Translations under genes and position numbers: made by a program
Notes under the pieces: generated by a model
Told to the model about the DNA's origin: nothing
The model's database searches: none
The model's input: the letters and a program-made list of their open reading frames with translations, nothing else
Assembly (NCBI GenBank): GCA_021613535.1
Contig: CP075495.1
Location: 15,190,001 to 15,254,000, forward strand
Direction: 5' to 3'
DNA: 64,000 nt
DNA from: Adineta vaga
Lineage: Eukaryota; Rotifera
Shown: positions 1-11,850 of the stretch, one piece after another
Position numbering within the stretch: position 1 is the stretch's first letter
Layout of the letters: each line of letters begins with the position of its first letter

Positions 1-119
1 ATATATGTGAACAAGCAACATCTATCGAGCCAATTTTGTGTTCTGCCATTTTCAGTTTTTTTTTGTCATTTGACTCATTGATGACTGATATCATTGCACA
101 ACAGAAAAAAAAAGTTGCA

Positions 120-155
120 CACGTGGCGTATCAGTGTTCTTGAAATGTATATAAA
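120..155 (+). promoter_or_regulatory. E-box and TATA box upstream of the PhyH-like gene
   Basis: A CACGTG core lies at 120-125 and a TATATAAA box at 148-155. The TATA box is about 33 bases before the ATG at 188, so transcription would begin only a few bases before the start codon and the 5' leader must be very short. The function is inferred from motif and position only. Confidence 0.5.
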
Positions 156-187
156 TTCTTTTATCTATCGTCAGTTCTGTATTCAAA

Positions 188-1439
188 ATGTCGGTAACTG
201 ATGAGAAAGATTTACATTCCACTACTGCATTTCCAGATTCTGATGGTTTTACAAAATCTTTTTCTATAGAACAAACGACGGAATTTGTAGATTTCTTTCA
301 AAAATATGGATTTGTCGTTATACGTGATATTATTGATTCAAAATTACAAATTGAAGATACAATTAATGAAATTTGGGATTTACTTCGAGTATTAAATCCC
401 AAAATCAATAAAAATGATAGTTCAACATGGGAAAATACATACTGGCCAATTCAAATGGGTCTTAAAGATGGTGGTTTTATATCACATATGTCTGATGTTG
501 CAACAAAAATGTGTTGGCAAAATCGACAACATCCAAATATTGTTAAATTATTTCAAATTCTTCTTCAACGAGATGATATTTGGGTTAAATTTGATCGCTA
601 TGGAATGATGAGACCAACAAAAGGTATTACCTTCAAAAATCCTGACGACGGATCAAACACAATCGAAGATCGATCTGAATGGCGTTCAAAACCGAATTGG
701 TAGGACCATTGTATTCTTTTTTTTTTTTATTCAAAATAATTTCTTTGTTTACTTCAGGTTGCATTGGGATCAAGTAAGTACAGATAATTGATACTTTTAG
801 AATATTCATCAATATCTATTTTGAAAGAATCCTTGGAAATATCCAGATTTTATGGGTATACAAGGTCTCTTAGCATTGAGTGATACAAATCCAAATACAG
901 GCGGTAAATATTCTTTCAAATCCACGTTCTTTTCGGCTTATTATTTTCTATGTTGTAAATAGGATTTCATTGTGTTCCTGGATTTACTCATCGTTTCAAA
1001 CAATGGTCAATTGATAATGAAAAAATGCATCGATCTCGCGGTGGACTTGTTAATGTTCCAACAGATGATCCTATACGAAGTGAAGTTAAACAAATTCATG
1101 TTCGAAAAGGTTCTTTTATTGCTTGGGATTCACGATTACCTCATGGTAAACAATGAGAATTCTTTTCTTTTAAAATAAAAATGAGTTTATTTAGGAAATT
1201 TTCCCAATGAAAATAATCAATTTCGTATTGTTCAATATATTGCATTTGAATCAGCAAAAGAAGATGATGAACGTGAATTAATAAGTCGAATCGATGCACT
1301 TCATATGCGTCAACTTAGTTCAAAAGCTGCTGAACAACTTGAAGGATTTCCTGAACCACAATTAACAGAATTAGGTGAAAAGATTATTGGAATTCGAAAT
1401 TGGAAAACCAATGAAAAAGTGAAAAGTTCTTTTGAATAA
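188..1439 (+). CDS. Phytanoyl-CoA dioxygenase (PhyH) family protein
   Basis: Five exons, 188-699, 758-773, 828-903, 963-1145 and 1195-1439, join in frame to a protein of about 343 residues. The PhyH fold is an Fe(II)/2-oxoglutarate-dependent oxygenase. The tiny second exon supplies the HWDQ segment (the His-x-Asp iron ligands); LPHG at the end of exon 4 gives the distal His, and the Arg of NNQFRIV in exon 5 is placed to hold 2-oxoglutarate. VPGFTHRF and GGLVNVPTDDP are typical PhyH core strands. There is no signal peptide. Substrate cannot be read from sequence; the family includes phytanoyl-CoA hydroxylase and several uncharacterised animal and fungal members. All four introns are GT-AG and 49-59 bases. 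The gene runs convergent with the ceramide kinase gene, whose stop is only 24 bases downstream. Confidence 0.85.
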
Positions 1440-1462
1440 GGAAAAAAAGAGTTTTATTTTAA

Positions 1463-3214
1463 TTATTTGTAATTTATAATGACAAGTATCAATATAACAA
1501 TAATAATAAGAATAAAAACGATATAAAACCATGGTTTCATAGTTGATGATGAATGAAGAATTTTTGATTCTTCTTCATTTATTTTTTTAATTTGTTCGAG
1601 ATTTATACCAGTTGCAAATAATCTCAATGCTTGATGATGAGCACGAATTGTTATTTCTTTTGCTTCTAGTAATTCACCATCACATGCCCAATTACCAAGT
1701 TCTTTTTCTTGATTAATAATTGGATGAAGACATACTTCCGTTGCTCGAAATCGTTCGACAGTGGACAATCGTTCGATTGCTCCGCTATTATTTGCTATAT
1801 GATGAAGAAAACGAAGAAATTGTAAACGCCATGAATGTTTCACAAGAATAACATCAAATGAACCATCAGCTGAAAAGAGAAATATTATATTTCTGGGGAA
1901 GACATCAAAGTAAGTTTATATACCTAAATGAACAGTTGGAGACATGCCAAATTTACTTTTGTCACAACGACAAGGCATATTAAGACAAATAATTGTTTCA
2001 TAATGACCTTGACGTTTAATTTGATCAGATTTGTTCGATGCTTGAGTTAATGTTAAATCTATATTATAAGATGAATTTCGTAGAAATTGAACAATACCAG
2101 CTAAAGTATAACGTAGTGGTCCAAAAAATCGCCATTTGTCCGATTGTTCAATAATATTACCAAAAAATCCATACGTAAACATTGTAGCCATAAAACGTAC
2201 AAAACCACGTTCATTATGTATCTAAACAAAGCTAAGTTTTTCATCTATAAATGATTTTAGAACAGTCTTCTTACTGTAGTTATATCAGTAAGAAGAGATT
2301 CACCAACAATAATTTGTAGAGTATTTGTCATTACATCATTATGTCCGGTTGTTCCAAAAGCCACTGCATCAGTAGATCCAGCTGGAATAACACCAATTCT
2401 TAAATCAGGTGGAATTAAACGAGTATTGGAATCATTTAAATCAAGTCCTGTTTGTTCTGCTTTTCGAAGTAATAAACTATGACATATTTCTGAAAACATA
2501 CCATCTCCACCGATGGATATAAGACCATCATATTCATCGAGTGAATTTTCTTTGATATAATCTCGTGCATGATTAGCACGTTCTGTATAAATTGTAGTTA
2601 CAGTTATATTCATTTCTTCAAATAATGGTGAAACTTGTTCTTCATACACTGAATTTCCAATACCTAGAGAAGAAAAAAAATACATTCATTGTATCGATTG
2701 AAAAGAGAATATAGTTTAGTTTACCTTTTCCACATTCAGGATTAATAAAAACTAATAAATTTCGAGGACGATTTTTTAGTTTGGATAAGCATTGATTTGA
2801 TAATAAACATAATTGTTGAGCAAATTTAGAATCTAATTCGATTTCTAATCGTTTTATTGTCCAAAGAAACGTTTCAGATACATCAATATAACTGAATTGA
2901 AGTTGTATTAATTGGGAAGACTTTGTTTCAAATCGTTGTGTGGCTGATGATGAAATTGATTCATCAGATGATTTCTTAATTTGTTTAATATTTAATAATT
3001 TATTAAGATCAACTATTTTTGGTATTTCATCATCAAGTTTTTTGTTCGTTAATGATCTAAACTGAAATTGAATCGATTCTAACTTATCGATTAACAATAG
3101 TATTTCATCGATAGTTGTCGCAGATATACTGTTGGAATCATTCTCAATACAAACACCAAGGTCATACGGTTCTGTTTTAATGTAACATGTTGTGGAAGCT
3201 AAAGTAGATGACAT
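1463..3214 (-). CDS. CERK: Ceramide kinase with a C-terminal membrane anchor
   Basis: Exons 3214-2725, 2663-2275, 2221-1924 and 1869-1463 join to about 527 residues, close to the length of animal ceramide kinases. The enzyme phosphorylates ceramide to ceramide-1-phosphate. The diacylglycerol-kinase catalytic fold is visible: VFINPECGKGIGN (nucleotide loop) across the first splice junction, SIGGDGMFSEI, and IGVIPAGSTDAVAFGT, which is the ceramide-kinase form of the motif. Downstream, YGFFGNII and HLADGSFDVILV follow the CERK order. The ATG at 3214 is preferred because the codon before it is GTG. The last about 22 residues (from WFYIV) form one hydrophobic helix followed by INYK; known CERKs rely on a PH domain instead, so this looks tail-anchored. 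The Ser-rich N-terminal about 160 residues occupy the PH position but are too divergent for me to confirm a PH domain. Confidence 0.9.
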
Positions 3215-3593
3215 CACAGGATAGAAAAAATATCTGAAACGAGAATAACATTACACGGCTTAACACTACACATAGATAAATCCACGTGGCATAGGCTTAC
3301 GACTATTTTCATTTACTCGTCAAATGTTAAAGAGTTCTTTTTCAAGATAATGAAATGTATAGAAGATAAAAACATCGAGTATAAAATAATATGTCTTGTT
3401 CCATCTATCTATTCATTCTCTTCTTTTCTCTCGTTTTATTTTCCTATTACGGAATTTTTTTCTTCTCGTTCTCTATACAACACGTCTGATTATTTTCGCT
3501 TTGTTTTTCCTCTTATTGTATTAGATTCAATGCTTTTATTTGTGAAGAAAAAAAATAAAAATAAACAAGTGAAATGTTCTCTTTTTTAGAAAT
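3215..3593. other. Intergenic gap with an E-box
   Basis: No gene is supported here. A CACGTG core at 3283-3288 sits about 70 bases upstream of the ceramide kinase ATG. A plus-strand open frame around 3350-3589 is low-complexity Phe/Ser/Lys-rich and looks accidental. Confidence 0.5.
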
Positions 3594-6033
3594 CTAATGT
3601 TTGAGAAATCGAACACCAAGAAAAGCAATTGTACGATAAAAAACAATAAAAGATAATAACACAGCAATACAACCACCAATATTAATATAATCATATCCAC
3701 GTTCTTGAATTAATTCTTCGCCACGATGTATACAAGTTTCTGTTATATTATACGTTGCATTAAAAACAAAACTTTTTAATCCTTGACAACTCAGTTTTAA
3801 TCCTTGTAATTCACTTAAAGTTACACCAACAAATGTATATTTAACATACGATAAAGCATCAACCCAAGAAAGATATTTTGGTAAACGTGATGGTGCGATA
3901 TAAATTCCTCCAAATAAACGTGTAACTTCAAGTGCCATTGCTAAAATAGTGACGCTCAATGATGTTGTTCGACATAGAGCAGATATCATTAATGCCATTG
4001 ATGTTGAAGTTATTGAACAAAGAATATTAAATAGCATAAAAAGAAAAAATTTGCCAGCTATAGGTTGAAAACCAACAATAAAATAAACAATACAAGACTA
4101 AATAACAAAATAGAAATACAATTAATGGTTTCTTGTCTCTCAAATTTGATATAATCTACTTACAAATATCATTGGTACAGGCAATTGAAATAGAAGATCT
4201 GAAAAGAGTCTAGCAATATAATAAGCACTTGCAAAATATGTACCACTCGCTCGTTCACGTAATATTAATGTACGTTCAAATGGATATGAATTGATAACTT
4301 TTAGAGCAGCAAATACACCTTGATTAAGAACAGCAAAGAATAGAACTGGCTCACGACGAACAATACTTGTTTGTGTTGTACCAATGTTAAAGAAAACAAA
4401 TGCAATTACAGTACCCATGATAATTCCGTGAACTATTGAAAATAATAATATAACTAATTTACGGGTTTGTTCTCGTATATTTCGACGGAAAAGAATATGA
4501 ACTTGTTTAAACCATGATGGATTTTGTGGTAAATTAGTCATTTGATCAGTATGTCTATCAGTGCCCATCTTAAGATCAACTATCAATGGTGGTTGTGCCT
4601 CGAGAAGTGCTTCCATAGTAGAATTTTTTCTTTCCAGTGATTTCGAAGGTACATCATTGTTTAATTGAGCATTCTTTGGTGGTGTTATAACATCTAATAT
4701 ATGATCAGCTGGATTTGTATATAATGGACAAGCAAAACCAGCGTTACGAAATATTTCCTAAATTAAAAGAAGAAGAAAATTAGAAGAAGAGAGTCGAAAT
4801 AGGAATTTTTCTTACCGTTGATTGTTTTCTTGAACCTTGATAAGCAATATGTCCATCTTTAAGTAAAATAATAGAATCAAATAAATTAAATATTTTTGTT
4901 TGTGGTTGATGAATTGAACAAACAATTGTAATTGCTTTTTCTTGAATTTTACCATGAGCAAGTCCATGAAGAATATATAATAAATCAAGAGCTGTCACAG
5001 AATCTAAACCAGTTGTTGGTTCATCAAGAAAAAGTAATTGTGGACGATTAAGTAATTGCATTCCAACACATAAACGTTTACGTTCACTACCTGATATTCC
5101 ATGTTTTGATTGAATACCAATAAGACTATGTCGAACATGTACAAGATTTAAATCAGTCAAAGCTTCTTCAACACGTTCTTCACGTTGTTTTTGTGTAAAT
5201 ATACGTGGTAAACGTAATTCCGCTGTGAACATTAATGTTTCTTCAACAGTTAAATAACCATTTAATAAATCATCTTGCATTACATAACCAGAAATACGTT
5301 TTAATTCAGCATTTCTATACGGAGCACCATTAAGACGCATTTCACCTTCCACGACAGTATTGACATCTAACCGACAAGCTAATGTATTCAATAGAGTTGA
5401 TTTACCAGAACCCGATGGACCTAATCAAAATGATTTCAAATAATACTTGATTTTCATATGTATATAGAAAACTTACCCATCACTGCCCATAAGCCACCAG
5501 CAATGACTCCACTTACACTATGTAATAAACGTTTACTTTCTGTTTCAGTATTTTTCGATGTTATACAACGATAAAGAGGATTCTCCTTTTTTTCTCGTGT
5601 CGATACAGTCAAATCTTTCCAAACAAGAATCGTAGAACGATGTGATTTTAAATCAATTATTGATGACTGTTGATCCGATAGTTTCGAACGAGTTGAATGA
5701 TAATGACTATATAAAGTTGAGGAAGGAGAAGATATGTATGAAACTTGAGGTATTGTTGTAATCGCACTAACAACAGGAAATGATTCAGATGATGTTGACT
5801 TATCTCGTGATAATTGTTTCATTTCTGCCTTTTGTTTTTGAATCGAACTTGATAGTTTATGACCTTTATTTGATTCATCACTACTCTCAGTATGAAGTGA
5901 ATGAATATCTGCTTCATTGTTCTGTCAAAACAAAACAAAACTATTGATATTGACTTAAAAAATAAGAATTATCTATTTCGATGAATATATTCAGTTTTTT
6001 CACAAGTTTCTTCAGTTCTTTACTCACCTCCAT
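3594..6033 (-). CDS. ABCG-type half transporter
   Basis: Exons 6033-6028 (only ATG GAG), 5921-5477, 5420-4816, 4757-4164 and 4097-3594 join in frame to about 717 residues. The order is nucleotide-binding domain first, membrane domain second, as in the White/ABCG2 group. Walker A (GPSGSGKST) is split from the preceding Met-Gly by an intron; the Q-loop lies in GYVMQDD, the signature is ISGSERKRL and Walker B LLFLDEPTTGLD, followed by the switch His in SIHQP. The membrane part has about six helices beginning near VHILFRRNIREQ, with a large extracellular loop containing NATYNIT glycosylation sites and cysteines before the last helix. Half transporters work as dimers, usually moving lipids, sterols or xenobiotics; substrate is not readable. 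The Ser/Thr-rich N-terminal about 90 residues are unusual in length. The initiating exon of six bases is odd but has a good donor. Confidence 0.9.
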
Positions 6034-6986
6034 ATTAGTATCGTCTTGAGATAATTTTATTTGGACGCAATTTCAGATCTCTACATATATTGACTAATGA
6101 CGCGTATCAAATCATTCTATTAACCGAAATCCATTAAAGCATGACTATGTGTCCCTCACTATATGTACATGTATATATTTATTAAATGTTCTACAAGTAC
6201 AAAAATGTTTGAGTCATTTATTAACACAAGTATAAGCATGAAGATGAATGAATATATATACACATATGATCGATCATACCCTCAAAATTATCAATACACG
6301 AGACACAAGTCGATGTTTATATCAAAGATAGTAATCATATTTTTATTTCTATACTATTCATGTCAACGTTTCGAATTGAAATTCGTAAGAGAAGAAATGG
6401 TTACAGCATCTGATAAGCGATATTGCATATTGCTGTCGAAAATAATATTTTTGCTGTTCGAAATTTACTTTCGATTCAACGTGTATATAAAGATGTGAAG
6501 ATAGATATAGAAGATTATTGTGAATATGAACATCTACACTGATGAGAAATCTCTCTTTATGAAACTACTAATAGCATCAAACTTGTAAATTGAATGTCAT
6601 TCGTCAATTATTCAACTCACATTCAGTCATTATATCGCTTTTTACCCATCCAAGATATCGGATATATGTTATTGTTTGATTTCCATTAACCTTTTACGGA
6701 CATCCGATGATATAAAAACTAGTGAAGTTGTCTTCACATAAATTCAACGATGTACAGTTTATAAAAAGTATTCTACAGCATCGAAATCATTGCTTTATTT
6801 TTCAGTGAAACTTTCGTTTTTACAATAAAACAAATCGTTATAATTATTGTAATGATTTTATTTAGATTATTAGAAGTCAGTCGCTGTTTTTGAATAAATT
6901 AACTTAATGGAATCGTTTCTAAATAAAATTTGAGATGATCTATAAAAGAAAACAATAATTTTTAATTATTAAATCAATCTAAGAAA
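6034..6986. other. Intergenic region
   Basis: AT-rich sequence between the ABCG start and the 3' end of the VPS13-like gene. A plus-strand open frame at 6163-6498 has no recognisable domain, no codon pattern like its neighbours and no supporting splice structure. I see nothing else. Confidence 0.4.
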
Positions 6987-9900
6987 TTACTGTTGAATTG
7001 CTGAAGAATTATAACGTATTATGGTTGGATTTGTCAATGTAATAATTGCATTTCTATCAGTACTATCATTATCTCGCGCTTTTGAAAACCAAATATGAAA
7101 ATCTAAATGAATTGAAGAGAATTATGATGGAAATATGTTCCATATATTTTAACCTGTTCGAATCGATGTTTGTGGATACATAAGATATCGAAGACAACAA
7201 TTATAAATTCTCATATCAACTGTCATGGATGTTCGTGGTGAAAAAATCACAACTGAAATGAAGAAATAAAACTAACGAAAAGAAATACAACGATAATTAC
7301 ATACAATATCGATTGATTCGTCGTATAATTATAGTTATTTTTGAATGTAATGTTGGTAGAAATTGTAAAAGAGGCATTAATTTATTAAGTACTGCTTTTG
7401 ATAATTGAATATCACCAAGAGCCACCTTTGCACCAATACGCCATCTAAAATGAAAGAAGAATTTAGAGTGTATGGACGGATAGAAATCGTTTTTTACTTT
7501 GTTAACGTTGGATGATTCGAATAATTACATTTGTAAAAACAAATATCAATTAAAGGTGTTCGTTGAAGAATATATAAATGATTTTTATCTATGAGAAAGA
7601 AAAAGTTTATTTCAATTTTGAATTAAATTTTGCATACTTGAATCTGAATAAACAATACGTAGATCACTTAATTCAAATTGATATTTTGCATAGAATTGTC
7701 GTTCTTCAACGTTTTCCTTTAACAAAATAAGATATACAATACACGGAAAAGAATTCTTTCTTTTGTAAATGATCATACTTGGAATAGATTATTATCATCG
7801 ATTTTCTTATCAAAACAAGTTTTCAAAATCAATTCATTAAATTGAACACGAAGAGTTGAAAAATGTCTAAAACAAATACAATAATCATCATCATCATTGA
7901 ATAATAGAGTGAAAAGAAACTACATACTGTTGAGAAATATCATTTTGACGAAAAGACAATGCAGCACCTTTGAAATTGATATTTATATCAAAGACTTTCT
8001 TCGGTGATAAATTCTGTAGTAATTCTACATTAGTCGTTTGTTTTATTCTAAATAAGAAGAGTCATAGATGTTCGTTTTCATATAAATTAATTATACGAAC
8101 TGTTCTTGAGGATACGAAACTAAATTATCTCTCGTTGAAAAACAATCGACAAGCCAATTGACAATTGCCTATGAAATGAAATGAAATGAAATAACGAAAT
8201 AGGATGAATCATAGTTTTTAATTTACATGATTATAGAAAACTTTGAGAGGTTGTATAATTAATTGAAGACGATAATCACATTTTTTATCAACAGGAAATA
8301 ATTCAAATTCAACATGTAGAAATGGAGAAAATGATGAGATTCTTCCCATGATTAATATCGGTCGTTGTTCTCTATTCGACTGCATACCATAAATATGTGT
8401 AGTTTGTAAATCAATGAGACATCTGAATAAATTGAAACAAAAAGAAAATCATTTAAAGAAACATATTTTCCATTATCATACTCGATACTTCTTGAAACAG
8501 ACATTCGTTTAACAGTCATCCAGATATCAGTTACACAAATATATGCAATTCTTTCATCATTTTGTTCAATATTTGTATTCGAAGATATAATATTCAAATC
8601 AGCTTTATTTAAAATAAGTTCAACATCAATTTTCGGTAACTTCAATGAAAAGAAAAACATCATTTCACTGTTAATCTTTTAATAATTACTTACATCTTCA
8701 TAAAAATATCCTTGTTCGTTTTGATTATATGCTGCAGCTGTTGCAGCTATGGTTGTTTTTACTTGATCGATAACTATGGATAAAAATCGATGAGGAAATT
8801 CTTTCAAAGACTTCACTTTTACCTTTCGTTATATGATTAAAGCCATGTTTCATCTTCGACAATGATTTCCATCGATGTTGATGTGTTGAATTATTCATTG
8901 ACGTTTGAACTTCTTTTGTCGGTGGAAAAAGAATATTTATTTCTGTTTCTACTTTATATTTAATATATGCCAAATTAAAAACATCCAATTTAGTTTCAAG
9001 AAACTACAAGAATGAAATCGAATATGATTAACAAAAAAAGAAGATATTACATGAATACGTTGTTTTTGTTCGGATGTTACTGGTTCAAAACCAAGAGATT
9101 CTTGCATTAATAATTGACGATATTCGCGACAACGATCTTTTAAATAGAAGTTAAATATTTTCTTTTGTAAATTGATGATTTATTTACCGAAAAATGTCGT
9201 ATATTTTTGAACTTTTATAAAAGCTAATATATCCGAAATTTGTTCGGAATTAATAAAGACGCTAACTTGTTCAACTTGAATATCACAATAGACTCGAGAT
9301 CGTTCATAATAACTTTCCTTTGGTTTTAATACAACGATACATTCAATAACAAGATTCATTGGACGAAGAACTTACAGAAACAATGAGAATAATTCTATAC
9401 TATAATAAATGAAAAGAAAAACAAACTATAATTCATTTCAACATCATTTGGTATGTGATGATCGGTTGCTATTTTTGATCGAAGATCATCCTAAAAGAAA
9501 TATTTTAAAAGAGAACTTCATTTGTCAAAACAAATTCGTCTTACCAAGACATCTTTAAATGGCATATCAAGTCTTGATTTACATTTGATATTCCAATACA
9601 ATGATAGAAATTTCATTTCTTTGATCTAAAATTACGAAAGATGCGAATCAAATACGAAGAAGATCAAATTGAACAAACTTTGTAAACTAAAAGTGTATTT
9701 CCTTCAATTCGTCTATTCAATCGAGCATCGTTTGCTGTCTAGAATAAAGTATTGTTTTCCGTTGAAAATCTATCTTAACACGAAAGATCGAACCCGTAAT
9801 TCTAAATAATGAAGTGTAATTCCAAATGAAAATGGATGTCCTAATTTTGTTGATGATTTCATTTCATAACTAATATGAACATTTTGTATTGTAATAACAA

Positions 9901-10605
9901 GATTTTGCATAATTTGTAATCTCATTTTTTCTACGAATGGTGTTTCTTTATTATGAATCTTTCCATTGTCTATTATATAATGTTGATAAATAAAGTAAAG
10001 ATCAAAATAAAGATTCTTAACCTGGATTAGATTTTCGTAGATTTTCTAATTTCTGTTGAACTCGTGTCATTTTATCCGAATAATGTTCGTTTAAATCTTG
10101 ACTTAGTTCTAAATCAAAAAGAAAAACTTAAATCGATAAATTGAAATATTCTAATCATCTTACCACTTTTTGGTACAATTAATAAATAAAGTCCATTGAT
10201 ATTAACTTCAGTTGGTTTGCTAGTCAAATGCATCCATGGAATTGTTATTTGAAGTTGTTCTAGATCAATTTAATACTTTCAATCAATTTCATGGTCGAAA
10301 GAAAAATTCTTACCGATATATCCAACGGCAACAGTTGCAGGAATATTAAGATAAGCCTAAATGTTGAACAAATACATTATATATGAAAAACAATAATCAA
10401 TTGAATTTACCAAAGCTTCTGGCTTTAAACGAAGATTATCCAAAAGAACATGACCTATCATACAAATAAAAATACATAAAAGAATAAATAAAGAAATCAA
10501 TGAACCATTTTTAAAACTAAGTTTTAGTTTTTCATAATCTAATCGTTCAATATAATTTTTGAGATATTTATTGATTAAATAATGAATAAAATTTTTCCAA
10601 ACCAT
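6987..10605 (-). CDS. Short VPS13/chorein-type bridge lipid-transfer protein
   Basis: About 22 exons separated by introns of about 45-65 bases can be joined in frame from ATG 10605 to TAA 6987-6989, giving roughly 830-850 residues. The start MVWKNFIHYL and the following KLKLSFKNGHVLLDNLRLKPEAL (split over an intron) are the chorein N-terminal domain; IPWMHLTSKPTEV and GLYLLIVPKS continue it. Later pieces follow VPS13 order: TPFVEKMRLQIMQNLVITIQ, PFSFGITLHYLELR, FLSLYWNIKC, ILRPMNLVIECIV, PLKVFYNHAIVNWLVD. VPS13 proteins form a hydrophobic groove that moves bulk lipid at membrane contact sites. Full VPS13 proteins exceed 3000 residues; this one stops after the first quarter, without adaptor-binding (VAB) or C-terminal domains. 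An upstream in-frame Met at 10746 would add a Lys/Glu-rich leader; 10605 is chosen because the family begins MV(F/W). Confidence 0.85.
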
Positions 10606-10999
10606 TTGTATGTTTATATGAAGACGATTTACGATGGTCTTACATGTGCCCAAAAGGTAATGATCAAGTGAAAAAAATACATTCAACTGTTTGTCATTCT
10701 TTTCTTTTTCTTCCTTTCTTTCTTCCTTTCTTTCATTCATGATCATTACTCATCAATCATAGAATCAAGCGAAGCGACTACATGTTTCAATCATTTATAT
10801 TTATCATTGATATAGTATACGAAAGAAAGAAAATGATGATATCATTCACTCTACCCACTTGTGACTGTAGAAAATGTGTTCATTCTAATCTATTTTTATT
10901 ATTCTGTTTTGAAAACGTCATCTTTCACTTCTACTATACGTTCTTTTACTATAGACATGTGTTTATGTTTTCTTTCTTTCAAGATATTTCTTTGTTTAA

Positions 11000-11524
11000 A
11001 TGTCCACCGATTGGAAATCAAATCCACCTTATTCAAATTCCAAACAAGATGATAAATTGATACAATATAATGCTTCATGTTATTGCGGTTTAGTTCAATA
11101 TGTTATCTATGATGAATTTCCAGTAGATTCGACATATTGTCATTGTCATGGATGTCAAATATTACAAGGAGCACCATATCAATGGGCGTGTATATTTCCA
11201 AAAACATCTTTATACTTTCAATCAGGTTTAGATTCATTAAAATTTTATAATAATACAGAAAATATACAAGATCATGTTTTACCATGTAAAGTTAGTTGCA
11301 AACAATGTTCAACACCATTGGCTGATGAAGGACGTCGAATGTGGTTGGCATTTCCACAATCATTCCAAGAATTTCGTCAATCGGAAATGATTCGAGAGAA
11401 ATTAAAACCATCGTGTCATATTTTTTACGGACAAAGAACAATTTTAGGAAGTTTTTTAAAAAATGATGGTTTACCAAAATATGAAGGACATAAAAATAAA
11501 TCGAAAGATATTTCAGATGAATAA
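11000..11524 (+). CDS. GFA/CENP-V domain protein (glutathione-dependent formaldehyde-activating type)
   Basis: A single exon encodes 174 residues. The zinc-binding cysteines of the GFA fold are present: CYCG near residue 28-31, then HCHGCQ near 48-53, and KVSCKQCSTPL near 97-107. The first part of the domain has the usual Q-Y-N-A-S-C-Y-C-G-x-V pattern. Family members bind zinc and in some bacteria add glutathione to formaldehyde; most eukaryotic members have no proven reaction. It is divergently oriented to the VPS13-like gene with about 390 bases between the starts. It lacks introns whereas most neighbours are intron-rich, which fits either retroposition or acquisition from bacteria or fungi; sequence alone cannot decide. 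Confidence 0.85.
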   Translation: MSTDWKSNPPYSNSKQDDKLIQYNASCYCGLVQYVIYDEFPVDSTYCHCHGCQILQGAPYQWACIFPKTSLYFQSGLDSLKFYNNTENIQDHVLPCKVSCKQCSTPLADEGRRMWLAFPQSFQEFRQSEMIREKLKPSCHIFYGQRTILGSFLKNDGLPKYEGHKNKSKDISDE

Positions 11525-11850
11525 TGTACGAAAAATATTCTTAATAATCAATATCGATCGTAGAACATTTTGACAGAAGTTTGCACTTAGTTCGCTTTGA
11601 CAAAATTTGTTTGTGTTTGATCAGACTGGAAAAAAGTATCTTCTGTTTCAATACATAATCATTAGTTCTTTGATTGGTTTCTCTTTTGAATTTGAAATTA
11701 TTTTATGTTTTCATTATAATTCAGTACCCACACCCTCTCTCGACTGATTATGTATCTTACTTTTCGTATAAATTCAATTTTTTTTTATTTTCGAAACAAA
11801 TAAAAGTAATATTTGATCTTATTGCTCTTAAATTCGTTGAGACGATTGAA

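Noticed and set aside
6163-6498. 111-codon plus-strand open frame
   Set aside because: No domain, low-complexity Ile/Tyr/Ser content, no splice context; expected by chance in AT-rich DNA.
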